Source: Campanula takesimana (Eukaryota; Streptophyta; Magnoliopsida; Asterales; Campanulaceae). Taken from it: DNA of 64,000 nt. Under the pieces are notes generated by a model. The model searched no databases and was not told the DNA's origin. It worked only from the letters and a program-made list of their open reading frames with translations. Each line of letters begins with the position of its first letter. Within the stretch, counting starts at the first letter, position 1. The stretch is from NCBI GenBank assembly GCA_026119855.1, contig JAOWBW010000016.1:1488001-1552000 (forward strand), given 5' to 3'. Of this stretch, positions 32,892-44,603 are shown one piece after another. The position numbers and the translations under genes were made by a program.

Positions 32892-32985
32892 TTACATATC
32901 TAATAATAAATCCGAAAATAACAATAATAATAACAATAATAATTAAAATAAATCCCTAAATAAATCTCTATATTGATCTCCATCA

Positions 32986-33038
32986 CCCCCTCTCTCTCTC
33001 TCTCTCTCTACACAGTACACACACACACACACACACAC

Positions 33039-33080
<42 letters not shown>
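32986..33080. repeat. Compound microsatellite (TC)n(AC)n(TA)n
   Basis: TC run, then AC run, then TA run, directly beside the LARD/TRIM-like LTR, which inserted in the TC tract. Confidence 0.95.
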
Positions 33081-33081
<1 letters not shown>

Positions 33082-33936
33082 TAGTAAGATATCGATTGCC
33101 TTGCTCTTTCCCCAAAATAGGCATTCATTTTTAAAAAATTGAGTAAACTAAAGAAGCATTTTATTATTATGTTGTAAGACAATATATTACACATTTAACA
33201 GAGAGCTAAACACAGACTGTGTCAATTAATTTTAAAAGGAATTTCAAATATGGTTTACACCCCGGCTCGGTTTTGGCTCAGTTCTGTCCATGTTCACACT
33301 TGAGTCGCTCTCTACTTCTTACCTAACCGCCGTGAAAAGTTAGTCACATTTTGACTTTTTTATGGTCAACATAATGAACTTTGACCGAGCATTGAGGTCA
33401 TTCTAATGAGCACAATCAAATTTAAAAAACTGTTATTAATAAATCACTTAATAATTTGCCAATTATAATTTTTTGTATGTATTAGATTGACATCAATGTT
33501 TGGGGTCAATGTTTATATTTATTGACCATAAGAACTCAAAATAAGACTATATTTTTGTGACAGAGGTAGTATTTTCTAAAGAGCTAGTCTCCCATGAGAA
33601 CAAGGGGATCCGTCTCATCTATGAGACGGGTCGACCCATGACTCATGGGGCATAACCCGCTACGTGGCAGCCTCTCATAGGCCATTTTTTTTTTTTGGTT
33701 TTTTTTTTAGTTTTTATATTATTTTTTCGGCTTTTCTGTCGTTTACCAAAAGTAATAGTTACCATTATTTAATGTAATGACTGTATACATATAAAGTAAC
33801 ATTGTTCATAAGTAAACGTAACACCTGTTTTACAAAAATAAAAGCTCGTTTTACCCATTTTTTCAAATGTAATACTAAGTATAATTACATGTAACCCAAA
33901 CAATATCTAAATGTAATTATCATTTATACTGAAATG
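33081..33936. other. Intergenic, no gene seen
   Basis: AT-rich, with a short inverted repeat GTCTCATCTATGAGAC near 33612 and a T-rich run near 33690. No ORF, no clear transposon ends. It separates the two large nests. Confidence 0.5.
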
Positions 33937-35151
33937 TGAAAGGCCTTGTTAAACTAAATGAACAGATTGATTAAAACTTGGACAGCTAACTATTTGAGGT
34001 TAGCTGTTGAGAGATAATAAATAAAATAAATGTGCAGCGGAATATAAATGAATAAATACATGAAAGGACAAGGTGTATGTGTGTGTTAGTGTAGAGACAA
34101 GAGTGTACACAATATTTTAAAGTGGTTCAGAGGCAAAACCCTTCTCTTACATCCACTCCCACTGTTGGAACAATGAGATCAATCCACTATAATGTTCTCT
34201 TCAATAAGAGTTACAAGAATAGATAAGGCAAGTTCCTTTGAACCCCCTCTACTTAATTGACACTTCAATTAAGGTTGCTTCTTTCAAAGCGAGAAAAAGA
34301 AAAAGGAAAAATAATCACAAGTGTGTTTACAAAATAGCTTGGCTTTAAGCTGGCTGGATGTGGGTTGTAACTGGGTGCAAAATGGCACAATATTTGCAGG
34401 GGTCTATGCAAATATTTAGAACTGCAGAGTAAAAATGCAGTAAGGCTATTAAGGATTTTCAAATGGTGTAAGGTTGTAAAAAGGGTGTAGAGGGTCTGGA
34501 AAGGGTCACTTGACAACATGCCAGTATACTCCTTTATATAAGGGAGGGGATAGAGCCGTTGGGGGACAAGGGTACAATAGTAGCCGTTTGGGGAACAAAG
34601 GTACAGAGAAGTAATGGTTCCCTTTGACTTTGACTGAATGTTTGTTGTTCCTCTATATACAGGTTGTCAAGGGAAGGGAAGGTGTATTCACACTTGAACA
34701 AGCTTCAATATGAGTTATTCCAATGATTGGTAATATTGGAATAATCATTCTTCAAATATTTAATGACGTGGAGTCAGCTGTTGATGACGTGGAGTCAGAT
34801 GTTGATGAAGGCCAGTCTTAGTTGTTGAAATAGGGGAGCTTAGCTGTTGGGCTTGTAGGTCCTTAGCTGTTGAAGCTTGTTTGTATTTATCATCTTGATA
34901 ATTCATTTAAGGTAGAGGGAGTTTGTAATAGGTAGTTCTTCAGTTTGTTGGATGCATAGATTATAGGTAGATCTTGTAATGACTTGACTGTTGGTTTATA
35001 TGGAAACAGGGCAGCTTAGCTGTTGACCTTTGTATTGGGCTGCCTATACTCATGTCTTTTGTATACATCATATAATCAATTGGGTTTGATTATTTATTTA
35101 TCAAAACATATTTACTATTAATTGTGAGTTAAATATAGTGAGGTACTAGCA
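33937..35151 (-). repeat. 3' LTR of copia B (1215 bp)
   Basis: Starts TGAAAGGCC on the plus strand. On the minus strand it begins TGCTAGTACC right after the purine tract (complement at 35152-35165). Minus-strand TATA box at 34533-34540 (TATATAAA). An AGCTGTTG array lies 236-325 bp upstream of it. Near the left end CAGCTAAC and GTTAGCTG form an inverted pair with an 8-base loop (33983-34006). Confidence 0.9.
34771..34875. repeat. Phased AGCTGTTG array in copia B LTR
   Basis: The A of AGCTGTTG (or a one-base variant) lies at 34776, 34797, 34820, 34842 and 34865, spacings 21, 23, 22 and 23 bp. The first two belong to a tandem unit with GATGACGTGGAGTC. The 5' LTR copy (about 61185-61295) keeps the same pattern. 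Confidence 0.85.
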
Positions 35152-35165
35152 ATTTCCCCCTTTTT
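35152..35165 (-). promoter_or_regulatory. Polypurine tract of copia B
   Basis: The minus strand reads AAAAAGGGGGAAAT before the LTR. This fixes the LTR edge and the orientation. Confidence 0.85.
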
Positions 35166-35381
35166 GGTAAATAAATAAAGGTTTTGATTATGTACCTGCA
35201 AGTATAAGTGCTAAGGGAATAGAAAACCAATGAAGAGAAATTCTTCTTGATAATATTTCTTAGCAAACAAACTGTTAATACAAACTGAAATGTACTAAAT
35301 GCAATAATTGAAAGAAAAAAAGGTTGTTCTGAATAGTTATTCAAAACTAAGAAAAAACAAACCAACATATTTCAATCCTAG

Positions 35382-36091
35382 CTAGGTATTTTTGCTTCTC
35401 TCCACTGCTTTTAGCTCTTGAAGGAGTGCAGCTCTTCTCACTGGATCATTCCTTCTGTAGAACCATTCATTGTTCCAATCAAGACCCATCATGTAATGGT
35501 ACTGGAAATATTGGTCTTGTCTGGCTATCAACTGATCTTTAGTAAGAACTGGTTGGTTGTAGAGAAGCCTTGGACTAATCCAAGCTTGTAGTTGCTGATC
35601 CTTAAATTTTTCCACTCTTCATAGGCATAGAAAAGTTGACCCCCAATATTTTTAGCATGAATGCTCATGTGGGTTTTTGTCATTTCCCAGGAGTTTGAGA
35701 GATTATGAGGGTTAAGAAGAGGAGGGAGAATGGGAATTGAACAGAGCTTTTTGTGAGCTTTTTGAACTGTTGGGAGGGAAAAATCAATGTCACAATCAAG
35801 AGCCCAGAAGCTGGGGACAGGCATGGCGGTATCAAGGTCAATTTGAGTTTGGGGAATAGCTGATGAAGGATGGATAGCTGCTGAATGGGGAATAGCAGAA
35901 GGGACAGATTTAGAAGCAGATGATCCACCTTGACCTTGAGATTGCCTAGCTTCTCTAATTCTCATAAAATCAAATGCTTTGAGGGCCTCATCTAAAGAGA
36001 ATTTGTTAGATAGCTGCTCATATAAGATTAATCTTTCTTCCTTAGAAAGGTTTAAAACAGACTTGTCCTTGATAATCTCAATGAGAGATGG
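35382..36091 (-). pseudogene. Copia B env-like ORF, C-terminal part
   Basis: Continues in frame from 51137 across the Tat-like insertion (the codons for LNPSLIEIIKDK). Features: a charged helical stretch (SLIEIIKDK..LSKEERLILYEQL) and a Ser/Ala/Gln-rich linker. The C-terminal region has several aromatic residues (WEMTKTHMSIHAKNIGGQ, FYAYEEWK), with a frame overlap at 35528-35615 before the end at 35382. I see no clear signal peptide or transmembrane helix, so 'env-like' refers only to its position after pol and its resemblance to accessory ORFs in plant copia elements. Function unknown. Confidence 0.55.
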
Positions 36092-37073
36092 TGTAGTCAC
36101 CCCATTTTGGACGTTCATTTATAATCACACTACTTCTGTGTCTCGTCTTTGATTTGGGTTAAAACTCGTTAAGTTGGACATGTTTCATTATGTTTCTGAC
36201 TGACTCTGTTAGTCAGGGGCCAAAATGAACATTAAAACTACTGCAGAGGGCAAAAATGTGATTCCAGCACATGGATGTCTCGTACGAGACATTGATGTCT
36301 CGTACGAGGTATCCCCCCTTGACAGTCGGGTTTTGGTCTGTTTCCTTGTTGACCTTAATCCCTTTTCTTGGCAAACACTTAAGCAATCCGGGGAAAATCC
36401 CATGGATGATCTTAGAGTCCAAATATATCTCTATGAGAATCAAGTCTTGGATTTCCACCTCAACTTACCTTCTTGGCCAAAACCCTAGGTCCAAAAACCC
36501 CTATAAATATAGTTGTTCTTGGCTAGAATGACTAATGGTGAATTAATGGTCAACTCTAGACTCCAAATCAGATCAAAGAAGCTCTCGTAATCAGTCCCTC
36601 TCTGATACCTACGAAATTTGGAAGAGCAAGGCCTTTAGTCAAGGCCATCCATAGGATTCTTGAACAAAACGCTTAGGTAAAATCATTGCTTTCTATCTTC
36701 TCATCTCCTTCTTTGCTTTGAAGTAGTGTGATTCCATTAAAGGATCATCCTAGAGCCTCTCTAATCCATGGAGATGGTCTCGAAGCACATGATCTGACAT
36801 CCCAAATAAATAAGCAATTATTTATTTGTTTGTTATTAATCCTTTTGGTACATGAATACATGATTTTGAAACGATGATGATGATTTCTTAGCAAGACCAA
36901 TCCTAGATTGGGTGAATTGGGTGCTCCTTGACCTTCCCAATTCATAACTTAACCCCTGAATCCAGACATCTCGGTCCGTGTTCCGACAACAACATGGTGG
37001 CGACTCTTAAATCAACAAAAAGGTAAATCGAAGGATGAAAACGTGCCTCGAAGGAAAACCTCGCGCGCAAACA
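36092..37073 (+). repeat. 5' LTR of the Tat-like element
   Basis: 982 bp, TGTAG..AAACA. TATAAATA box at 36502-36509 with the twin palindrome about 195-220 bp upstream. It differs from the 3' LTR at scattered positions, so it is older than the Athila-like insertion. Confidence 0.95.
36279..36308. repeat. Twin palindrome CTCGTACGAG, LTR copy
   Basis: Palindromes at 36279-36288 and 36299-36308, 20 bp apart. The first extends to ATGTCTCGTACGAGACAT, a 9-bp inverted repeat on each side. The 3' LTR copy is at 50335-50364. Confidence 0.95.
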
Positions 37074-37074
37074 G

Positions 37075-37093
37075 TGGCGGCTCCGCTGGGGAC
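37075..37093 (+). promoter_or_regulatory. Primer-binding site, Tat/Ogre type
   Basis: TGGCGGCTCCGCTGGGGAC, one base after the LTR. It resembles the tRNA-Arg-type sites of Tat/Ogre elements. Confidence 0.75.
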
Positions 37094-37188
37094 GATCACA
37101 GTAAGTGGGTTAGACTTGCGTCGAAAGAAATCATCATTGTTTCAAAATTCTGCATTTTGTATCATAATCTGTTCCTCACCTGAGATGC

Positions 37189-37219
37189 CTCGTACGAGGG
37201 ATCCCTTGTCTCGTACGAG
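37189..37219. repeat. Twin palindrome, leader copy 1
   Basis: CTCGTACGAG at 37189 and 37210, 21 bp apart. The flanks differ from the LTR copy. Confidence 0.95.
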
Positions 37220-38357
37220 ACATATCAGTTCTGCCCGGCTGATCTGATTCTCTGGTTTGAAAAAGGATTTTTGCTCGGTTCAAACACGTATACAGGGTTT
37301 CAGATCTGCTCTCCCCTCTGTTTCTGAGTCTTGGGACCTTCCTAACGATGAAGAAACACCCCATATATTATAAGGCTAACCTTTGTTTTGCAGGAGTACT
37401 TGCTAATTGTTTCATTCCTTGCTTTACATGTGTTTGCCTTATGTGTGAACTACGACGGCCTGAGTTCCTCCACAAGAGGGAAACGTAGGCAGCCACTTGG
37501 CCCGGCCATTGCATGTTTTTGTTTTACTTTAAAAAAAAAAACTTTCTATTTTATCATTGACACCTAGATCTTGACTCGACGTGCACACATGTAGAATAAT
37601 TGCACTACATACCCTATAAACCCGGGTCCCAATCGGAGGACGGATGTCGGTCAGCACCCCCATTCTAACGAATGGTCCTCGCCGGTCTCTCCAAAGATGG
37701 TGTACCCACTCCGTGACACGCTCCTAGACTGTGTTCATGAGGAGCCTTAGCAGTAAGCCTTGCATCAACCTAATACATACATACTAGTTAATGAGACACT
37801 CCTCGAGACCGGTCGGTTTGATTCTTAGAGTTGTTTTAACCTTTGCCCAAGATAACGCATTTTTACAATCTATAATCCTCCCTTGTGAATATGACGAATG
37901 TCCCTTCGGTTAAATGTTGAACAAAGGATTTTTAAAGAATGGAGAACCTCTCTACGGGAATCCGAGCTTGTGTTTTCCTACTTTCACTATTCTGTGCGGG
38001 ATTGTGGATGCCATTTTGGCTTAGTTTCGACCGCACCGTTCAACATGTCCCTTTCGGTTGTCCCTTAAAATTCACAAGGTTTGATTGCATTAATGCGTTG
38101 TTTAACAAAGTTCAAAACAACTACGGAATCACTTAGGTTTGGCTTAATTGAATGGTGGATTCTGATGAGAATATGGGACCCTTGCCTGAATTGTCCGTTT
38201 GGGAGAGTGCAATACAGGTGAAAAACAAGGGGCTCATATTCTAGGGTGATAGAATCCGCTGTTCCAGGATGAACTAAAGTAGTAACCTTTTAAAATGGAT
38301 TAAATTCCATCTGACCAATATGATTAAAATCTGCAACCTGACTGTTAGGCTGGATGC

Positions 38358-38388
38358 CTCGTACGAGACATCCATTGTCTCGTACAAG
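38358..38388. repeat. Twin palindrome, leader copy 2
   Basis: CTCGTACGAG at 38358 and a one-base variant CTCGTACAAG at 38379, 21 bp apart, 205 bp before the gag start. Confidence 0.9.
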
Positions 38389-38592
38389 ACATCCTCCTTT
38401 TTCTGTGGATCTGCCGTGTTGGTCAACCCTGTTTCATAAAAGCCGACTTGTTGGGACCCCAGCCTGGATTTGACACAGTTTTTACACTCTAGGTCCGTCC
38501 GATCAGCAAAGTAGCTCCATACTCCCAACACAATCGCTTCAGTAATTTATATCCGTGATCCCGCGACCAAGAGACTAGAAAAGGTTTCAGTA

Positions 38593-40027
38593 ATGGCCGG
38601 TACCCCCATCACTGACTTAGAGACCGCCAAAGCCGTCATCGCACAACTTGAGCAGCAAGTCAGAGAGCAAGCTGAAATTGCCGCCCGTGAGAGTGATCTT
38701 CACGCCAATGACATAGACACCGTCTTGCAAGAGCTCCAAGAACTCAAGAAGAGTAGTAAGAAGTTGAAAACCCCCTCCAAAGACGGGAAGTCCCATGCTA
38801 AGAAAAAGAATAAAAGGGGTGATGATTCTGAATCTGATTCAAATACATCCGATTCTTCCTCCTCCTCCGATGACGAGGATACTAAGGCAAGCGATAAGAA
38901 AAAGAAAGCTAGTGATGACACCAACTTCATCAACTACGCCACTGCTGAGTTTCTTGAAACGAGGTTTGCACATCTTGGTCTAGCAAAGGGCTCCATCGTC
39001 CCATTTGACCCCATTGCACTTCGCAAGTCAATCACTAAGCTACCACGAAAGTTCCGCACTCCTGACATAGCCAAGTTCAATGGCACTACCTGTCCTCGTG
39101 TTCATGTTGAAACTTACACTTGGGCCATGCTTCCGATGAAAGTGGATGACACCGTCTTGGCCCAAAGATTTCCCCAAACTTTAGAGGGGGCAGCAAGGGA
39201 TTGGTACATGTCTCTCCCCTTATCCACAAGGACCGATTGGGCTACCATATATGAGGTCTTCCAAAGGCACTTCAAGGACAATACTACTTACCGTCCCACT
39301 AAAAGAGACCTCGAAAAAATCCAACAATTAAGGTACTAATGAGACATTTGGCGACTTTGTCAAAAGTTGGAGAGCCAAGCTCACTGAGATTGTTGATAGG
39401 CCAACTATGGACGACCAAATGCACATCTTCCTTAAATCACTCCGTAACGAATATGAGGACCGCCTCTCCGGTACTTTCTTCCTAAGCTTCTCTGAACTTC
39501 ATAAAGCCGGTCTTCGACTAGATGACACCTTCAAAAGTAGGAAAGAAGCCAAGAGAGATGGTGGATACCGCTACCCTAGCAAAGGCTCTACTAGCAAAGA
39601 CACATCTGTCAATGCCATTGCTTTCAATAATAAAGGGAGGGGCAACTATTCCTCCGTCCCTCCACCCAACAAGGAAAAGAAGAAAGAGAGAGTCTACAAC
39701 AAATTGGAAGGCATCACTCAAGGAGAGCTCTTCGACATACTCGTAGAAGCCGGTAAGGTCGCGCCGAGGAAGCCTCCTTCTACTCTAAGGGAACTCCCCC
39801 TGAATCATGCCCATCATCTCTACTGCAAGTTCCACCAATTCAGTGGTCACGACAACAATACTTGCAACCACCTCAAAGATGTGATTCAAGATCTCATATA
39901 CTCTAAGCAGCTAGGGGTCCCTAATGTAGTAACAAACCCTCCCCCAACTGCGGGAGGAGGGATCAATGTAATGGAGATAGCTAGTGAGAAAGAGGAGACT
40001 ATTCGCCTAGTCCCAAATGTGGGCTAG
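38593..40027 (+). pseudogene. gag: Tat-like gag, one frameshift
   Basis: ATG at 38593. The N-terminus is a coiled-coil-like segment (ETAKAVIAQLEQQVREQAEI), followed by a Lys/Ser/Asp-rich linker. The capsid part reads FRTPDIAKFNGTTCPRVHVE, then QTLEGAARDWYMSLPL and FQRHFKDN, typical of retrotransposon gag. A frameshift at about 39330-39340 moves the frame, and ETFGDFVKSWRAKL continues. The C-terminal part has CKFHQFSGHDNNTC, in the place of a zinc knuckle, and stops at 40025-40027. Confidence 0.85.
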
Positions 40028-40130
40028 AGCACTCCCAAGTTTGATAATGAAATTTCTTTCGGTTACATGTTGTCTCATAATCAAGTACTAAGTATGCAAA
40101 ATAACAACTCTGTACGCGAGGGGGGAAAAC

Positions 40131-40908
40131 TTGCCATACTTCATGTTCCCTGAATCATGGAACGACCATAGGGGGAAGCGCCAACCGAGCTTTGAAATCT
40201 TCAGTGACTGTGATCCGTACTCGTTTGAAACAGAACCGATGCAATTCTCGTGGCTACCTCGAGAATTAGGGGGTACCAAGGCTGAAGCATTCAGTGAGTG
40301 GGCCTTTGTGTTGGGAGAAGACCTACTGCGGCAATTTCTCAACCTTTGCAAGCTAGAGGACACTCAGATTAATGCAATAGACAAGGGGGACACTCCGAAC
40401 CAAGACTACACCAAGCTCATCGAGAAGAGTGACGAGCCTATTCAGAATTGTTACACAACTGGGGGACCCATAGCAAGTGAAGACTTCCTGACCGAAGAAT
40501 TAGGATGTACTCCCCATCCCCATAGAGAAAGGAAATTTGTAACTCTTACCTTAGAGTCAGATACCGCTACCGATGAGCTCACCCAAGAGGACTTGGATGC
40601 CATCGCGGAACGTGTATTCCCCTACTTTCTTTCTTAATGAAAAAATAGATCTTTCTGAGTATCCCAAGATTGCTAGCGTCCTAAATGATGAATTAAGTAA
40701 TAACTCTAACGAATTAGATAATAATGAGTCATATAACGAGATAGATCAAGAAAACGAAAAAATCTTAAAAGAAATTAATAAGCAAGTAGGTATTCGTGGC
40801 GGAAATGGTCCTATTGATGCTGAAGAAATGCAAACAGTTAATCTGGGGACGGACGATGATCCGAAAGAGACCAAGATTGGCAGTTTCTTCAAGGGGGAAG
40901 ACCAATAA
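40131..40908 (+). pseudogene. Gag-RT spacer of the Tat-like element (protease not seen)
   Basis: Two overlapping frames (40131-40637 and 40573-40908). Acidic and Asn-rich, ending FFKGEDQ before TAA. Plant Tat elements have a protease here, but no D-S/T-G motif is visible, so the catalytic core seems to be deleted. A sequence like VFAWSYKDMPGL follows in the next ORF, the usual lead-in to RT. Confidence 0.6.
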
Positions 40909-40941
40909 GCCCTCATAGCGCTTCTCCGAGAATTCGTAGAT

Positions 40942-41922
40942 GTGTTCGCTTGGTCCTACAAAGATATGCCGGGGCTAGCCAATTCGATTGTTGAGCACAA
41001 GATACCACTGATTCCTGATTCAAGGCCAGTTAAGCAGAAACTCCGCAGAATTAAGCCAGAGTGGTCAGTACAAGTTAAACAAGAGATAGAGAAACTCCTG
41101 AGTGTTGGGTTCATCAAAGTGATAGAGTATCCAACCTGGTTGGCTAATACTGTGCAAGTTTCCAAGGTAAATGGAAAGGTCCGAGTCTGTGTTGATTTCC
41201 CTGATCTCAACAGAGCATCTCCGAAAGATGACTTTCCTCTTCCCAACATAGACATGCTCGTTGACAATACCGCGAAATACGAAGTCCGTTCATTTGTAGA
41301 TGGATTCTCCGGTTACAACCATATCCTCATGACCGAGAAGGACCAACACAAAACAGCGTTCACCATACCTTGGGGGACGTTCTGTTATACAGACATGCCG
41401 TTCAGACTCAAGAATGCCGGAGCCACTTATCAGAGAGCTGTAACTGCACTGTTCCATGACATGATACATAAAGAAATGGAGGTGTACGTTGACGATATGA
41501 TCATACACTCCAAAGGCTCCGATGTGCAACACTTTGTCGACCTCAGAAAGTTCTTTGAGAGGTTGAGACACCACAAGATGAGACTTAATCCGGCCAAGTG
41601 CACATTTGGGGTAGTGAAAGGAAAGGTCCTTGGGTACATGGTCACTGAGCGTGGCATAGAAGCAGACCCCGCTAAGATCAAAGCCATCATTGACATGCCT
41701 CCACCTAAGATGCAAAGAGAATTCAAGGGATTTATGGGTCGCCTTCAGTACATTAGTCGTTTCATTAATCAACTCACGACGATGTGCGAGCCCATTTTTA
41801 AGCTCCTCAAGAAGAATGCATCCTTAGAATGGACAGAAGAGTGCCAACAAGCCTTCGAAAAGGTCAAGGAGTACTTAGTGAATCCACCAGTATTGTTCCA
41901 CCGCATAAAGAAAAACCGTTGA
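40942..41922 (+). pseudogene. pol: Tat-like reverse transcriptase
   Basis: Starts FAWSYKDMPGL. RT blocks are present: PVKQKLRRIKPEW, VRVCVDFPDLNRASPKDDFP, DGFSGYNHI, MPFRLKNAGATYQR, the catalytic VYVDDMIIHS (about 41490) and LNPAKCTFGV. Then the thumb and connection region (FMGRLQYISRFI). The same frame would join the spacer but for TAA at 40906-40908. A frameshift follows near 41905. Confidence 0.92.
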
Positions 41923-41935
41923 TCTTGTACCTCAC

Positions 41936-44114
41936 AGTCAATGACACTGCATTAGGGGCTATGCTAGCACAATAGCAACCCGATTTGAAGAAAGAGAACA
42001 CCGTGTACTTTGTCAGCCATCGCTTCCAAGGGGCTGAATTGAATTACTCTACATTAGAAAAGTCGTGTGCTCCACTGGTATGGGTAGCTGAGAGACTAAA
42101 GCCGTACATGGAAGCGTTCCCTGTACAACTGATTGCCCGGATGGACCCAATGAAATATATCTTCGAAAAATCGCATGTCTCCTCTAGGGTAGCCAAATGG
42201 TACTTCATGCTCGCGGGGTACGATATCACCTACATCACACAGAAATCCGTGAGAGGAAGAGTTTTCGTGGATCATTTAGCCGAATTTCCATGTGATGAAG
42301 TGAAGGGGGAAGACCCGCGATTCCCTGATGAGGATATCATGGCAATAGCAGAAAATAAGTGGCAATTATTTTTTGATGGCGCAACCAATAAAAGGGGATA
42401 TGGCATTGGCATGTTACTAGTAGATCCCTCAGATTTCTATACTCCACTCGCAATCTGCCTTGACTTTGAGGCCACTAACAATATTGCTGAGTACGAAGCT
42501 TGCATAGCAGGGCTTGAAGCAGCCTTAGAAAGAAATGTGACCGAACTAGAGGTGTACGGAGGTTCACAACTTATAATCTATCAGTCACTCAAGAAATGGA
42601 AGGTACAAGACCCTACACTCCAGAAATACAACGACCATCTCCAAGACTTGGTCAAACAGTTCAAAGAGGTCACTTTCTACTATCTTCCTAGAGATAAGAA
42701 CCGCTTAGCAGATTCGCTAGCCATGCTAGCATGGCTTATTGAAATTCCAGAATACACTGAGGTCAAGGCCTTCAAAGTCGCGAGGCGAACAACTCCTACT
42801 TATTACTCGATCATAAGCTTGCATGACTACAAAGAAGAGTGTAACTCTGTGAATGCCTTGGACGATAAACCTTGGTATTATGATGTATGGCGTTTCCTCC
42901 TAGACGGAACATTCCCATCAAACGCATCACCTAAAGCGAAGATAGCCCTTAAACAGTTTGCCACCCAATTTGTTATCATAGGTGAACGCCTCTACAATAA
43001 ACACCACGAGCAGTGTCTACTCTGTGCCGATGAGCACGAAACCGTAGAAATCATGGACCAAGTCCATCAAGGAGTCTGTGGAACCCACATGAATGGCAAT
43101 ATGCTAGCAAAGAAAATCATCCGATTAGGGTACTATTGGGCTACAATGGAAGCCGACTGTACCAACATGGTTAAGAAATGCCACAAGTGCCAGATACATG
43201 CCAACTTGCAAAATGCACCACCGTCCGTGTTATACCCTATGACATCCCCTTGACCATTTTCTACATGGGGAATAGACGTCATTGGCAAAGTCTCACCGAC
43301 AGGTCATAATGGGCACTCATTCGTATTAGTCGCCATTAATTACTTCACTAAATGGATCGAGGCTCAATCCTACAAAGTCTTGAATGCCAGAAAGGTGGCT
43401 GAGTTCACTAAGACCAACATCATATGCCGATATGGGGTACCTCATGAGATGATATCTGACAACGGCACGTACTTTGAGAAAGAATGTGACCAAGTACTCG
43501 CAGAGTACAAAATAGAGAGATATCAGTCATCACCATACCGACCACAAACCAATGGAGCAGTCGAAGCTGCTAACAAGACCATTGAGACCATCATTAGGAA
43601 AATGGCTAAGACTGGCAGAGACTGGCCCGACAAGCTACCTTTTGCACTCTGGGGCTACCATACGTCAATCCGTACCGCTACCAGTGAAACTCCATACGCC
43701 CTAGCCTATGGGATGGAAGCAGTGCTACCAATCGAATTAGAAGTACCATCACTAAGGGTTATCTTGGAAAACCAAGTGAATGAAGTCGCATGGTTAGACA
43801 GCCGTTATGAATAACTAGCCCTGCTAGATGAACGACGACTCCGAGCCGCCGAGCATATCCAAGCGTATCAACGGAGAATGGCCCGAGCATTTAATAAGAA
43901 AGTCAAGTCCAGAAACATCAAAAAAGGGGACCTTGTCCTATGTGAACATCGTCCTGGACCATTCAATCCTATGGGAAAGTGGGGACCGAGATGGATAGGT
44001 CCTTACATAGTCAATAAAGTATTCTCCGGGGGAGCGGTACAACTCACAGACCTAGATGGAGATCAACTGCCGAAGCCCGTCAATATGGACAAGCTGAAGA
44101 AGTACTATGCATAA
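41936..44114 (+). pseudogene. pol: Tat-like RNase H regions and integrase
   Basis: First RNase H remnant: YFVSHRFQGAELNYSTLEK. Second, archaeal-type RNase H: FFDGATN, NNIAEYEACIAGLE, then YGGSQLI, where the family has G-D-S, so one catalytic Asp is Gly. The ADSLAMLA segment follows. Integrase: zinc-binding H..H..CHKCQ (about 43080-43190), GIDVIG, SDNGTYF and GAVEAANK give D, D and E; the C-terminus GPRWIGPYIV ends at 44114. In-frame stops: TAG near 41972, TGA 43251-43253 (expected Trp), TAA 43812-43814. Confidence 0.9.
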
Positions 44115-44294
44115 TTCAGTCCCCTACTTCAAAAGAAAAGAAAAGAGGAAAGCTCGCTAGGTTGAAAACCCGCAAGGGCGGCCTAGGCAAAAATTAAAGC
44201 AGAGAGCACGAGAAAAGAAGCCCGCTAGATTGAAAACCTGAAAGGGCGGTCTAGGCAAAAATCAAGGTGTGCAAAAAAAAAAATAGGGGACAGT

Positions 44295-44324
44295 CTCGTA
44301 CGAGACACCTATGTCTCGTGCGAG
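44295..44324. repeat. Twin palindrome after integrase
   Basis: CTCGTACGAG at 44295 and CTCGTGCGAG at 44315, 20 bp apart, between the integrase stop and the 3' end of the first antisense gene. Confidence 0.95.
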
Positions 44325-44603
44325 ACATGTCTGTCAGCAGAAATATTTTTCTCTTTCTTAAACAAGAACTACGATGACATGAGCTCCTTATTTAATTGAT
44401 GTAAAAGGAGAACGCAGGCAGCCTTTTGTCCAGTCTATTCAATAAATAAAATCAAAATCTTGTCTTCTTATTAATTGAATGCATTTCAAGAAAACAATAA
44501 GAAAATTTCTAACATTAATACCAACTTGCAAAAGAAAATAAATAAAATACCAAAAATCTAAACATTGGTATATCTATGGCAATCTCTCGATACTCCTAAG
44601 GAC

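Larger units (their letters stand above)
14073..32985 (-). mobile_element. Short non-autonomous LTR element (LARD/TRIM-like), host of nested insertions
   Basis: Two LTRs (14073-14522; 29279-32985 minus the Helitron, about 453 bp) start TGATGTAGCG and end TCTCCATCA. A mutated iMet-like primer-binding site (TGGTAATCAGAGC on the minus strand) lies just left of 29279. The internal region, once copia A is removed, is only about 0.6 kb and encodes part of one ORF but no RT or integrase. The target site is a C/TC-rich tract (CCCCTC on both sides, not exact), so the target duplication is only approximate. It is the oldest member of this nest. Confidence 0.75.
29279..32985 (-). repeat. Right (5') LTR of the LARD/TRIM-like element, split by a Helitron
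   Basis: 29279-29637 and 32892-32985 together equal the left LTR at 14073-14522. The break falls exactly at the Helitron ends, so the empty site is known from the other LTR. Confidence 0.85.
37094..38592 (+). promoter_or_regulatory. Leader of the Tat-like element
   Basis: 1.5 kb between primer-binding site and gag with no convincing ORF. It holds two twin palindromes, at 37189-37219 and 38358-38388. The ACTACGACGGCCTGAGTTCCT segment near 37450 recurs in similar form after integrase (44370-44410). Confidence 0.6.

Noticed and set aside
14068..32990. Exact target duplication of the LARD/TRIM-like element
   Set aside because: The site is a C/TC-rich microsatellite; flanks agree only approximately, so I do not claim an exact duplication.
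33590..33680. Possible MITE around GTCTCATCTATGAGACGG
   Set aside because: A local inverted repeat is seen, but no matching terminal repeats or target duplication.
41290..41772. Minus-strand ORF of 160 codons over the Tat-like RT
   Set aside because: Lies opposite the conserved RT core; no independent signal.
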